A DNA stretch of 46,558 nucleotides from Novosphingobium naphthalenivorans NBRC 102051 (GCF_001590985.1 NZ_BCTX01000038.1:1-46558); one strand, 5' to 3'; shown: positions 1 to 8,597, counted from the stretch's first letter. Numbers and translations: made by a program. The notes: a model not told the origin generated them from the letters alone.

Positions 1-2
1 TC

Positions 3-86
3 GACATTCGGCCCATGACGGTCTCCGAACGGCAGTTTTCCAAGCTTCCGGTGCGCACGTACAAGGAAGTGCTCGGCTCCGCCTGA
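3..86 (+). CDS. C-terminal end of an unrecognised protein (partial)
   Basis: An open frame runs in from the left edge and stops at TGA 84-86, giving 27 residues that end in ...KEVLGSA. I do not recognise the family. The charged, non-repetitive composition and the GC-rich third positions look like real coding sequence, but the piece is too short to prove it. The next gene begins about 110 bp downstream, so this is probably a separate transcription unit. Confidence 0.4.
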   Translation, partial: DIRPMTVSERQFSKLPVRTYKEVLGSA

Positions 87-146
87 CCTAAATCCCCACA
101 GGCCCTATACCACCTTGGCAGAATTTCATTTCGGAGCTGTCACAGT

Positions 147-174
147 CCCGTGATACCGGGCCCGTGACACCGGG
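147..174. repeat. Tandem 14-bp imperfect palindrome (two copies)
   Basis: CCCGTGATACCGGG (147-160) is followed directly by CCCGTGACACCGGG (161-174), one mismatch apart. Each unit has CCCG/CGGG arms. The pair lies 24 bp before the start of the hydrolase gene, so it could be a tandem operator or an mRNA hairpin. No regulator can be named. Confidence 0.6.
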
Positions 175-197
175 GCGGCGGGCAAGCGCGAGGCAAT

Positions 198-1340
198 ATG
201 GGTATGAACAGGTTTGCATGGGTCCTGCTGCCCCTCTCCTGCCTTCTGGCATCGTGCGGCGGGCTGAAACTGCCCAATCCGAACCTCTACACGCAAGCCT
301 GCCCAGCCATGCATGACGGCGGCCCGGCCATGGATGGCGAAGCCTTGTTCTTCGTGTCGACCGCCTTGCGCGATTGCCGCAAGGGCGGGCTCGATTACGC
401 CGGCTTCCGCGAGCGCGACACGACTTATGGGCAGGCGGTCCATCAGGCCGCGGTGGTCCGGGGATCGCGCGAATTCGCATCGGAGCAGTACAAGCACAAG
501 GCCTGGCTGGACTTGCTTTCACAGCGCGTGAACGCGCCGGCGAACGGCGGCCGCCTGCTCGTTTTCATCCACGGCTACAACAATGATTTCGACGAGGCGC
601 TGGAGGCGGCCTGGAAGGTTTCGCGGCTCTATTACGCCGGCGTTCCCGCCGTGGTGCTGCGCTGGCCGTCGCGCGCCAAAGTGGCAGGCTACATCAATGA
701 CGAGGACAGCGTCACCTGGGCCCAGGCCGACATGAACCGCGCCCTGGTGGAGCTTGCCAGTCTCAGCCCGGATGTCACGATCGTCGCGCACAGCATGGGC
801 AGCCGCGCCGCGATTGCCGCGGTAGAGCATCTCGATCAGGCCTTTCCCAGCCTGGCCGGGCATGTCCGGCGCATTGCCCTTGCCTCGCCGGATTTCGACC
901 GGGACACGGCGATGCGCGAAGGCGGCGCGCTGGACAAGCTGCTCGCATTCGACCGGAAAGTCCTGGTCTATGCGTCGCGCAAGGACAACCCGCTGAAACT
1001 CTCGCGCGTGGCCCATGGCTATGCCCGTCTGGGCAGCAGCAATTGTGCCTACGATGTCAGTTACGAACACCAGCAACTGGGCGACACCGGCTGGTGCCAC
1101 CTCACCCGGCCGGCCGCGAATCTCGCCATGGTGGAAACCTCGCTGGTTGCGTCCGATGGCCTGCGCCATTCCGATTATGTCGATTCCTGCGCGGTCCGGC
1201 TCGATCTCGCGATGTTCCTGCGCGGTGACGATTCCGGGAAGTTCCGCCGCAAGCTCACGCGCGGCGACGGAACGGTGGGATACCAGATCGACCCCGCACT
1301 CGTTGCCGCGTCTGGCCTGTGCCCTGACAGCGCCGAATAG
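198..1340 (+). CDS. Alpha/beta-hydrolase lipoprotein (DUF900-like esterase/lipase)
   Basis: A 380-residue exported hydrolase. The N-terminus is a hydrophobic signal ending in a lipobox (LLASC, Cys20), so it should be an envelope lipoprotein. The hydrolase core shows HGYNNDFDEA around residues 125-134 (oxyanion-hole region) and AHSMG with the probable nucleophile Ser199. This layout fits the DUF900/alpha-beta hydrolase family, found in putative esterases of unknown substrate. A second in-frame ATG at 204 would shorten the signal by two residues; AGG at 191-193 can serve either start. The gene stands alone, with about 110 bp on each side. Family is confident, substrate unknown. Confidence 0.85.
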   Translation: MGMNRFAWVLLPLSCLLASCGGLKLPNPNLYTQACPAMHDGGPAMDGEALFFVSTALRDCRKGGLDYAGFRERDTTYGQAVHQAAVVRGSREFASEQYKHKAWLDLLSQRVNAPANGGRLLVFIHGYNNDFDEALEAAWKVSRLYYAGVPAVVLRWPSRAKVAGYINDEDSVTWAQADMNRALVELASLSPDVTIVAHSMGSRAAIAAVEHLDQAFPSLAGHVRRIALASPDFDRDTAMREGGALDKLLAFDRKVLVYASRKDNPLKLSRVAHGYARLGSSNCAYDVSYEHQQLGDTGWCHLTRPAANLAMVETSLVASDGLRHSDYVDSCAVRLDLAMFLRGDDSGKFRRKLTRGDGTVGYQIDPALVAASGLCPDSAE

Positions 1341-1453
1341 GGACTCTCCCCCTCTCCCGGACAATGTTCCTCAAGGCCGCGCCAGCAATATTGCCTTGCT
1401 GCGGCGCACAACATAGGGCTTGATGGAACAGATAGTACGGACAGGATCAGTCG

Positions 1454-2299
1454 ATGCAGCGTTTCGAAGGCACCAGCAATTACGTCGCCACCGAGGATCT
1501 CAAGGTCGCGGTCAACGCCGCCGTTCTGCTGCGCCGCCCGCTGCTGATCAAGGGAGAGCCCGGCACCGGCAAGACCGTGCTGGCCGAGGAAATCGCCCAG
1601 GCCATCGACGCGCCGCTGATTACCTGGAACGTGAAATCCACCACCAAGGCGCATCAGGGGCTCTATGAATACGATGCAGTGGCCCGCCTGCGCGACGGCC
1701 AGCTTGGCGACGAGCGCGTGCACGACATCTCCAACTACATCCGCAAGGGCAAGCTGTGGGAGGCCTTTACCGCGCCCAGGCTGCCGGTGCTGCTGATCGA
1801 CGAGATCGACAAGGCCGACATCGAGTTTCCCAACGACCTTCTGGCCGAACTCGACCGCATGGCCTTCGACGTTTACGAGACGGGCGAGCATATTGCCGCT
1901 GTCGAGCGCCCGATCGTGGTCATCACCTCGAACAACGAGAAAGACCTGCCCGACGCTTTCCTGCGCCGCTGCTTCTTCCACTACATCAAGTTCCCCGATC
2001 GCGAGACGATGGAAGCGATCATCGACGTGCACTTCCCCGGCATCCAGAAGACACTGGTAACGAAGGCCATGGAAGTGTTCTACGAACTGCGCGAAGTGCC
2101 CGGCCTCAAGAAGAAGCCCTCCACCAGCGAACTGCTCGACTGGCTCAAGCTGCTGATGAACGAGGACATGCCGCTCGACGTGCTGCAGAACCGGGACCCG
2201 TCCAAGGCGATCCCGCCGCTGCACGGTGCCCTCCTCAAGAACGAGCAGGACGTGATGATGTTCGAACGCCTCGCCTTCATGGCGCGCCGGGGGAGCTGA
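1454..2299 (+). CDS. MoxR-family AAA+ ATPase
   Basis: A 281-residue AAA+ ATPase of the MoxR class. Walker A is GEPGTGKT (residues 34-41); Walker B lies in VLLIDEIDKAD (about 112-122); a sensor-type TSNNEKDLPDAFLRRC stretch follows. MoxR ATPases act as chaperones that mature or load metal cofactors into partner enzymes, usually with a vWA-domain protein. Here the vWA (CoxE-like) partner is four genes downstream on the same strand (4250-5431). Between them are two GFA-fold proteins and one exported protein, all overlapping or within 2 bp of each other, so a single operon is likely. The client of this pair is not visible in the window. Confidence 0.93.
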   Translation: MQRFEGTSNYVATEDLKVAVNAAVLLRRPLLIKGEPGTGKTVLAEEIAQAIDAPLITWNVKSTTKAHQGLYEYDAVARLRDGQLGDERVHDISNYIRKGKLWEAFTAPRLPVLLIDEIDKADIEFPNDLLAELDRMAFDVYETGEHIAAVERPIVVITSNNEKDLPDAFLRRCFFHYIKFPDRETMEAIIDVHFPGIQKTLVTKAMEVFYELREVPGLKKKPSTSELLDWLKLLMNEDMPLDVLQNRDPSKAIPPLHGALLKNEQDVMMFERLAFMARRGS

Positions 2300-2300
2300 C

Positions 2301-2732
2301 GTGCCGCACACCGGACAATGCCTGTGCGGTCAGGTGCGTCTCACTGTCGATGGCGAGCCGCTGGGCGCACGGTCTTGCTGGTGCCGAGACTGTCAGCGCA
2401 TCGCCAGCGGCTCGGCGACCGTCAACGTGCTCTTTCCCGAAGAGGCCGTACACTACGAAGGTGAGATCAGCACGATCCGCATGACCGCGGACAGCGGCAA
2501 TACCGTCGAACGCGGCTTCTGCCCCCAATGTGGTGCGCAACTGTACAGCAAGACGATCGAACCTGCCGGAATGCCGATGCGCGTGCGGGCTGGCACGCTC
2601 GACGATCCGGAACTGATGGCGCCCAGTGCCACCATTTTCGTGGACAGCGCGCCCGCTTGGGCGGTGATGGACACCACCTTGCCCCGGTATTCCCGCGGTC
2701 TGGACAGCCCGTTGCTTGAGGAGAGTGCCTGA
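2301..2732 (+). CDS. GFA/CENP-V domain zinc protein, first copy
   Basis: A 143-residue GFA-domain protein (PF04828-type fold, named after glutathione-dependent formaldehyde-activating enzyme). The zinc ligands are visible as CLC (Cys7, Cys9), CWCRDC (Cys26, 28, 31) and CPQC (Cys74, 77), the full expected set. Members bind structural and catalytic zinc; most have no proven substrate, and the formaldehyde-glutathione role is established only for a few. The start is GTG at 2301, one base after the moxR stop, with GGGAG just upstream inside moxR. Translational coupling to moxR is likely. Confidence 0.88.
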   Translation: MPHTGQCLCGQVRLTVDGEPLGARSCWCRDCQRIASGSATVNVLFPEEAVHYEGEISTIRMTADSGNTVERGFCPQCGAQLYSKTIEPAGMPMRVRAGTLDDPELMAPSATIFVDSAPAWAVMDTTLPRYSRGLDSPLLEESA

Positions 2733-2733
2733 C

Positions 2734-3162
2734 ATGACAGCCCCCTATTCCGGCAGCTGCAATTGCGGTGCCGTCACCGTCACGATTTCGGCTGAACCCG
2801 TGTGGGTCCGGCAGTGCTGGTGCGGCCAGTGCCAGAAGGCCGCTGCCGGTTCGGCCACGAACAACGCGCTGTTCGCCACCGATGCGATGACGGTCAACGG
2901 CGATGTCGCGTGGAAAGGCTATACCGCAGCCAGTGGCAACACCGTGGAGCAAGGCTTCTGCCCGTCCTGCGGCACGCCGATCTTCGGCCGCAACTCCTCG
3001 CGGCCGAGTTCGTGGGTGGTTCGCCTGGGCTTTCTCGACGGCGATCATGACCTGAAGCCGACCACAGCGATCTGGCTTGAAGAGGCCCCGGAATGGGCCA
3101 TGATCGACCCGGCGCTGGAACAGTTCACGCGCCAGCCTCCACCGCCGCCACAGGCTCCCTGA
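2734..3162 (+). CDS. GFA/CENP-V domain zinc protein, second copy
   Basis: A 142-residue GFA-domain paralogue of the preceding gene, with the same ligands: CNC (Cys9, 11), CWCGQC (Cys28, 30, 33) and CPSC (Cys76, 79). ATG 2734 is preferred over an upstream in-frame TTG at 2716 because GAGGAGAG lies at 2719-2726 at normal spacing. It begins one base after the upstream stop, so the two are translationally coupled. The copies are clearly divergent in sequence, more like an old duplication or two separate acquisitions than a fresh one. Tail is proline-rich. Substrate unknown. Confidence 0.88.
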   Translation: MTAPYSGSCNCGAVTVTISAEPVWVRQCWCGQCQKAAAGSATNNALFATDAMTVNGDVAWKGYTAASGNTVEQGFCPSCGTPIFGRNSSRPSSWVVRLGFLDGDHDLKPTTAIWLEEAPEWAMIDPALEQFTRQPPPPPQAP

Positions 3163-4250
3163 TGCAAGGTTCGCGCAGCATACGCCTCTTGCTGGCCGCA
3201 GCGGTATCCGTTTCCGGAGGGATGATTGCGATTCCGGATGCGCGGGCCAATGGCACCCCGATCATTGCCGATGTTCGGGCACCTTGGGAGCACGACCAAA
3301 CGGGATATGTGTTTCCGCCCGTCGTTACCGGATTCGAGCGAACCTCAATTCAGGATTTCGGCAAAGGTGAGTTCGACCTGTCGGCAGCCTATTCCGATCC
3401 AGCCACCCACACCGAAACGACGCTGTACCTGTTCCATGCGGGACTTGCAGATCCGTCTGTCTGGCATGATCGGATTCTTGTCGCAATGTCCAGCGGGGCA
3501 CTGGGCACGCTCGGCGACACAACCACGACCGTATTCACACCGCCGACCCGGCAGGCAGGGGCCGGAATCCGCAGCGTGGCGCCATTGGAAGGCAAGTCCA
3601 GCAAAGCAACGGGTGTTGCGATCTATCCGTTCGCTGACTGGCTGATAGCAGTAAGGATGACTTCGCGGACGCTGGAACCTTCCGCTCTCGACGCGCGTCT
3701 CGCCGCGTTTGTTCAAGACCTGTCAGCGCCGGCGGTGCCAACCAAGAGTGCGCCACCAGCTTATCTGATTGCACCATGCGAAGATGCACTGCCTGAGAAG
3801 CAAGCGAAAATTTTTCGCCCCACGATGATGGATGCAATGATTGGCGCTGCGGCAGATCTGCCGAACAAAGACCTGCCGTATGACGAAGCAGCGTTAGCGC
3901 CGATGGGTGTAGTCTGGTGCAGAGACAGCGCTTCTACGAATGACTATGGCGTCTATCGTGCCGATGGAACGAAAAAGAGATACATCGTTGCGGTTGGTGA
4001 TGCCGGGATGACTGCATTTGTCGGGGCGGACAAACTCGGCGCCCAGCTTAGTGGAGCAGCCAACATGTACCAGATGCTGGTACGCACGGTTGACCACACT
4101 TACGTTTATCCGCGCTTCTCTCGGCTTCCGGCCGTAAATCAAGTGATCGGTCAAATTTCCAGGGGATCGCCAATTTCTTCGGCCACGCGTGGGAAGACGG
4201 ACAAAACCATTACCCTTCCGAGCCCATCCGAAGGCAAGGAAGCCCACTGA
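3162..4250 (+). CDS. Exported protein of unknown function
   Basis: A 362-residue protein starting at ATG 3162, which overlaps the preceding stop (TGATG) and gives a clean Sec signal: positive start, hydrophobic stretch, then ARA before NGTP. An ATG at 3093 would bury the signal behind 23 residues, so it is rejected. I see no further membrane segment. Only a few cysteines remain after the signal (for example in APCEDAL and VVWCRDS). I do not recognise the family. Base composition differs from both neighbours: I count about 53% GC over 3781-4020 against about 75% in a 60-bp sample of the next gene. Its stop overlaps the next start (TGATG at 4248-4252), so it is fully embedded in the moxR-vWA operon. 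Confidence 0.8.
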   Translation: MQGSRSIRLLLAAAVSVSGGMIAIPDARANGTPIIADVRAPWEHDQTGYVFPPVVTGFERTSIQDFGKGEFDLSAAYSDPATHTETTLYLFHAGLADPSVWHDRILVAMSSGALGTLGDTTTTVFTPPTRQAGAGIRSVAPLEGKSSKATGVAIYPFADWLIAVRMTSRTLEPSALDARLAAFVQDLSAPAVPTKSAPPAYLIAPCEDALPEKQAKIFRPTMMDAMIGAAADLPNKDLPYDEAALAPMGVVWCRDSASTNDYGVYRADGTKKRYIVAVGDAGMTAFVGADKLGAQLSGAANMYQMLVRTVDHTYVYPRFSRLPAVNQVIGQISRGSPISSATRGKTDKTITLPSPSEGKEAH

Positions 4251-5431
4251 TGCTGCTGAACTTCGTCGACGAACTGCGCGCCGCGGGCATTCCGGCTTCG
4301 CTCAAGGAGCACCTCGTGCTGCTCGAAGCGCTCGACAAGGACGTGATCGAGCAGACGCCCGAGGCGTTCTACTACCTCTCGCGTGCGACTTTCGTGAAGG
4401 ACGAAGGGCTGCTCGACCGTTTCGATCAGGTGTTCCAGAAGGTCTTCAAGGGCGTGCTCACCGATTACGGCCAGCAGCCGGTCGATATCCCCGAAGACTG
4501 GCTGAAGAAGCTGGCCGAGCGCTATTTCTCCGAAGAGGAGATGGAAAAGGTCAAGTCGCTGGGTGACTGGGACGAGATCATGGAGACGCTGAAGAAGCGC
4601 CTCGAAGAGCAGGAAAAGCGCCATCAGGGCGGCAACAAGTGGATCGGCACGGGCGGCACCTCGCCTTTCGGCCACTCGGGCTACAATCCGGAAGGCATCC
4701 GCATCGGCGGCGAAGGCCGGCACGGGCGCGCGATCAAGGTCTGGGAAAAGCGCGAGTTCGCCAATCTCGACAATTCCAAGGAACTGGGCACCCGCAATAT
4801 CAAGGTCGCCCTGCGCCGCCTGCGCCGCTTTGCCCGCGAAGGTGCGGCCGAGGAACTGGACCTCGACGAAACGATCCGCGGCACCGCCAAGCAGGGCTGG
4901 CTCGATGTGGTGATGCGGCCCGAACGGCACAATGCCGTGAAGGTCCTGCTGTTCCTTGATGTGGGCGGTTCGATGGACCCGTTCGTCAAGCTGGTGGAAG
5001 ACCTGTTCAGCGCGGCCACCGCGGAATTCAAGAACATGGAGTTCTTCTACTTCCACAATTGCCTTTACGAAGGGGTGTGGAAGGACAATCACCGCCGCTG
5101 GTCGCAGCGCACGCCGACCTGGGACATCCTTCACAAGTACGGCCACGACTACAAGGTGATCTTCGTCGGCGATGCGGCAATGAGCCCCTATGAGATCAGC
5201 CATCCCGGCGGCTCGGTCGAGCACATGAACGACGAGGCCGGCGCGGTCTGGCTGCAGCGCGTGACGCAGACCTATCCGGGCACTGTCTGGCTCAATCCTT
5301 CACCGGAACGGTATTGGCAGTATTCCGGTTCGACCAAGATGATCCGCGACCTGATGGGCGGCGCGATGTTCCCCCTCTCGCTCGACGGGCTCGATGCAGC
5401 AATGAAGGAACTGACGCGCAAGAAGAGTTGA
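4250..5431 (+). CDS. CoxE-like von Willebrand factor A domain protein
   Basis: A 393-residue protein of the CoxE-like vWA group, the usual partner of MoxR ATPases in cofactor-insertion chaperone pairs. The N-terminal half is helical and charged, with a glycine-rich linker near 125-160. The vWA domain begins near residue 230 with DVGGSM (Asp237, Ser241). The canonical metal site is DxSxS; here the middle serine is glycine, a variant I believe is common in this subfamily. Later elements are FFYFHNCLYEGVW and VIFVGDAAMSPYEI. Starts at ATG 4250, overlapping the upstream stop. Acts with MoxR (1454-2299); target enzyme unknown. Confidence 0.9.
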   Translation: MLLNFVDELRAAGIPASLKEHLVLLEALDKDVIEQTPEAFYYLSRATFVKDEGLLDRFDQVFQKVFKGVLTDYGQQPVDIPEDWLKKLAERYFSEEEMEKVKSLGDWDEIMETLKKRLEEQEKRHQGGNKWIGTGGTSPFGHSGYNPEGIRIGGEGRHGRAIKVWEKREFANLDNSKELGTRNIKVALRRLRRFAREGAAEELDLDETIRGTAKQGWLDVVMRPERHNAVKVLLFLDVGGSMDPFVKLVEDLFSAATAEFKNMEFFYFHNCLYEGVWKDNHRRWSQRTPTWDILHKYGHDYKVIFVGDAAMSPYEISHPGGSVEHMNDEAGAVWLQRVTQTYPGTVWLNPSPERYWQYSGSTKMIRDLMGGAMFPLSLDGLDAAMKELTRKKS

Positions 5432-5438
5432 ACGGGCC

Positions 5439-6644
5439 TTAGCTGCGGTAGATCAGCAGGTCCGCCACACTCTCCCGCCACGCCGCCTCGTCACGTGCGG
5501 CCAGGGCATCCAGATCGCCGGGCAGCGCGGCCCGGTCGTCGACCCATTCGCGCAAGGCCGGGCCGCCGTTGATGACGTCGATGGCCAGACGCTCGAACTC
5601 GTATTCGTATGGGAAATCGCGCCAGATCGGGTAGTCGGGCCAGAGGTTGCGGATCGCCTTGAACGCCAGGGCCTGCAGCCGCCAGGGGCGGAACGCCGCG
5701 TGATCGTAGAACGGCCCTTCGGCATGGATCATCAGGGCGCTGCACAAGGTCTTCTGGTGCTTGTGAAAGGTCGGCTCGAACCAGCATTCGCGCAAGGCGC
5801 ATCCGGCCAGCCAATCGGGCGCAAGCCGCGCCATTTCGGCCAGAACGGCCCTGGCATCCACATCCGGCGCACCGAACAGCACTTCGAGCGGGCGCGTGGT
5901 GCCGCGCCCTTCCGAAAGCGTGGTGCCTTCCAGCATGACCGTGCCGGCATAAGCGCGGGCCATGTTGAGGTTGGCGGCATTGGGGCTCGGGTTGATCCAG
6001 ATACGGTTTTCCGGCCAGCCGAAACCCGGCGCGCTGCCAGGCTGCCAGCCTTCCATGGCGACCACCCGGTAATCGACGTCGAGATGGAAATGGCGCACGA
6101 ACCAGTGCCCCATCTCTCCCAGCGTCAGCCCATGGCGCATCGGCATCGGCCCGGCGCCGACGAAGCTTTCCTGCCCGGGCAGCAGCGTGGTGCCTTCCAC
6201 CGGACGTCCGGCGGGATTGGGCCGGTCCAGAACCCAGACGCTCTTGCCCTGCGCTGAGGCTGCTTCGAGCAGGTAGAGCAGCGTCGTCACGAAAGTGTAG
6301 ATGCGGCAGCCGAGATCCTGCAGGTCGAACAGGAAGACGTCCGCCGTCTCCATCATCGCCGCGCTGGGGCGGCGCACTTCGCCATAGAGGCTGAAAATCG
6401 GGATGCCGTAGGCGGGATCGGTGTCGTCCGCCGTCTCAACCATGTTGTCCTGCTTGTCGCCCTTGAGCCCGTGCTGCGGCCCGAACGCGCTGGTCACGTT
6501 GATCCCGGCCGCGATCAGTGCGTCGAGCGAATGGACCAGCCCCTCCGTAACCGAGGCGGGGTGCGCGACGAGTGCCACGCGCTTGCCTTCAAGCGGCTTG
6601 CGCAGTGCGGGGTCCGCCAGCAGGCGGTCGATACCGAATTTCAT
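5439..6644 (-). CDS. DUF1343 / NamZ-like exo-beta-N-acetylmuramidase
   Basis: A 401-residue DUF1343 protein. Motifs typical of the family are visible: VALVAHPASVT near the start, FGPQHGLKGDKQDNM, IPIFSLYGEVRRPS, FDLQDLGCRIYTFV, LDRPNPAGR and EGTTLSEGRGTTRP. The characterised member, NamZ of Bacillus subtilis (GH171), removes terminal MurNAc from peptidoglycan fragments. The start at 6644 (MKFGIDRLL) is chosen because it makes an ATGA overlap with the upstream gene's stop; a longer frame to 6728 lies inside that gene. No signal peptide is visible, unlike secreted relatives, so it may act on cytoplasmic recycled muropeptides. Convergent with the vWA gene, stops 8 bp apart. Confidence 0.88.
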   Translation of the reverse strand: MKFGIDRLLADPALRKPLEGKRVALVAHPASVTEGLVHSLDALIAAGINVTSAFGPQHGLKGDKQDNMVETADDTDPAYGIPIFSLYGEVRRPSAAMMETADVFLFDLQDLGCRIYTFVTTLLYLLEAASAQGKSVWVLDRPNPAGRPVEGTTLLPGQESFVGAGPMPMRHGLTLGEMGHWFVRHFHLDVDYRVVAMEGWQPGSAPGFGWPENRIWINPSPNAANLNMARAYAGTVMLEGTTLSEGRGTTRPLEVLFGAPDVDARAVLAEMARLAPDWLAGCALRECWFEPTFHKHQKTLCSALMIHAEGPFYDHAAFRPWRLQALAFKAIRNLWPDYPIWRDFPYEYEFERLAIDVINGGPALREWVDDRAALPGDLDALAARDEAAWRESVADLLIYRS

Positions 6645-7177
6645 GCGGCGCTGGGTGCCGCAACCTCTTCGAGGAAGCAAGACGGGTCGTGAAAATCGGG
6701 CGCCTCGGACGCATGGGACAATGCCCAATAGCTATTGATGCCCCCTTCCTCTGCGATCACCGCCGTGGCTCCATAGCGCCATGGTGGCGCGGGCAGACCC
6801 GCTGCCGGGATGGCCGCATCGAAGATCGCCATGTCTGTGCCGAGGCGCATCGTGCATTCCGGCTCGTGCGGCATCGGCCGCTCCGCCATGCCCTCGCGCT
6901 TTGCGGAGAAGTCATAGACGTTCCAGCGCTCGGACGGCGAAAGGTTGATCTCGGTATAGGCCGGACTGCCGGGCTGTTGCAGGAAGAGCTCGAAACAGGT
7001 CGTTTGCCACAGTCCGTCGGCACGGCCCTTCCCTGCGAAGGGCGGCACCACGAGCTTTCCGCAGCCCAGGATCTTCCAGCGTGCCCGCAGCCAGTTGGCG
7101 TCGAAGCCGATGATCCGGAATTCCACGCTGCGGACAAGAGCGGGCGGATGGGCGGGATGACGGATCAGTTCGGCCAT
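6641..7177 (-). CDS. DOMON-like domain protein
   Basis: A 178-residue soluble protein with no signal peptide or membrane helix. The central block (LWQTTCFELFLQQPGSPAYTEINLSPSERWNVYDF) resembles the DOMON-like or carbohydrate-binding-type beta-sandwich proteins annotated in sphingomonads next to DUF1343 hydrolases. It ends at TGA 6641-6643, overlapping the NamZ-like start, so the two form a bicistronic unit in the order DOMON-like then hydrolase. A ligand-binding helper for the hydrolase is a reasonable inference but unproven. Confidence 0.7.
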   Translation of the reverse strand: MAELIRHPAHPPALVRSVEFRIIGFDANWLRARWKILGCGKLVVPPFAGKGRADGLWQTTCFELFLQQPGSPAYTEINLSPSERWNVYDFSAKREGMAERPMPHEPECTMRLGTDMAIFDAAIPAAGLPAPPWRYGATAVIAEEGGINSYWALSHASEAPDFHDPSCFLEEVAAPSAA

Positions 7178-7345
7178 GACCAGATGCTATATGGCCGGTC
7201 ATCGTACGGGCAATGCGGATTCGTCAGGATGCCATGCGTGGAGCGGCCAATCGTTGACCGGCGTTGCCCGGCAGACACAGGTCTGGCTTTGTTTCGCGCC
7301 CGCAGCGTGCTAGGCGCGCCGCTCCCGAACAAGCCGAAAAGACCC

Positions 7346-8575
7346 ATGACCTACACTTCTTCCCTGCTCCGCCTGCTCGACGAACGCGGCTACATCCACC
7401 AGATGACCGACGCAGAGGGCCTCGATGCCCTTGCTGCCAAGCAGATCGTGCCGGGATATGTCGGCTTCGACGCGACCGCGCCTTCGCTGCATGTCGGCAA
7501 TCTCGTGTCGATCATGCTCCTGCGCCGCCTGCAGCAGGCCGGGCACAAGCCGGTGGTCCTGATGGGCGGCGGCACGACGCGGATCGGCGACCCGACGGGC
7601 AAGGACGAAGTTCGCAAGATGCTGACGGACGAGGCGATCGAATCCAACATCGCCTCGATCCGCACCGCCTTCGAACGCTTCCTGACGTTCGGCGATGGCC
7701 CGACCGACGCGGTGATGGTCAACAACCACGACTGGCTGGGCAAGCTCGGCTACATCGAGATGCTGCAACTGGTCGGCACCCACTTCACCGTCAACCGGAT
7801 GCTGAGCTTCGATTCGGTCAAGCTGCGGCTCGAACGCGAGCAGCCGATGACGTTCCTCGAATTCAACTACATGATCCTGCAGGGCTACGACTTCCGCCAC
7901 TTGTGCAGTACGCAGGGCGTGCGCTTGCAGATGGGCGGTTCGGACCAGTGGGGTAACATCGTCAACGGTGTCGAACTGACCCGGCGCATGGACGCCACCG
8001 AGGTTTTCGGTCTGACCACGCCGCTGATCACCAAGGCCGACGGCACCAAGATGGGCAAGTCGGTCTCGGGCGCGGTCTGGCTCAATGAAGAGTCCCTGCC
8101 GTCCTACGACTACTGGCAGTTCTGGCGCAATTGCGACGACCGCGACGTCGGCAAGTTCCTGCGCCTGTTCACAGACCTTCCGCTGGACGAGATCACCCGG
8201 CTCGAAGCTCTCGAAGGCAGCGAGATCAACGATGCCAAGGTCGTGCTGGCCAACGAGGCGACCCGGCTGTGCCGCGGCGCCGAAGCGGCTGCCGCAGCCG
8301 AAGCCACCGCACGCGATACTTTCGCTGGCGGCGGGCTTGGCGAGGATCTGCCGACCATCGAAGTGGGCAGCGAAGGCATTCGCCTGGGGGCGGCCTGCAC
8401 GGCGCTCGGCTTCACGGGCTCCAATGGCGAAGCGAAACGCAAGATCGCGGAAGGCGCGGTGAAGCTGGACGATCAGACAATGGACGATCCGGGCCTGCTG
8501 ATCACGACAGGGGCGGGTGAGACCCGCAAGCTGAGCCTCGGAAAGAAGAAGCACGGCATCATTAAAGGCATTTAA
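7346..8575 (+). CDS. tyrS: Tyrosyl-tRNA synthetase
   Basis: A 409-residue class I synthetase that charges tRNA-Tyr. The HIGH-equivalent is HVGN (residues 49-52) and the KMSKS-equivalent is KMGKS (235-239). The tyrosine-site signature GYDFRHL and GSDQWGNIVNG are present, and the C-terminal S4-like RNA-binding domain (GEAKRKIAEGAVKLDDQTM) closes the protein. ATG 7346 is chosen because homologues start right at the first helix (TSSLLRLLDERGYIHQ). A far longer open frame from 6572 is only read-through across the minus-strand DOMON-like gene. Confidence 0.97.
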   Translation: MTYTSSLLRLLDERGYIHQMTDAEGLDALAAKQIVPGYVGFDATAPSLHVGNLVSIMLLRRLQQAGHKPVVLMGGGTTRIGDPTGKDEVRKMLTDEAIESNIASIRTAFERFLTFGDGPTDAVMVNNHDWLGKLGYIEMLQLVGTHFTVNRMLSFDSVKLRLEREQPMTFLEFNYMILQGYDFRHLCSTQGVRLQMGGSDQWGNIVNGVELTRRMDATEVFGLTTPLITKADGTKMGKSVSGAVWLNEESLPSYDYWQFWRNCDDRDVGKFLRLFTDLPLDEITRLEALEGSEINDAKVVLANEATRLCRGAEAAAAAEATARDTFAGGGLGEDLPTIEVGSEGIRLGAACTALGFTGSNGEAKRKIAEGAVKLDDQTMDDPGLLITTGAGETRKLSLGKKKHGIIKGI

Positions 8576-8597
8576 CCGGCAAAAATGCACCGCTCGT

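Noticed and set aside
6572..7345. Extended N-terminus of tyrS (667 codons in total)
   Set aside because: The extension runs antisense through the DOMON-like gene; TyrRS homologues start at the internal ATG 7346.
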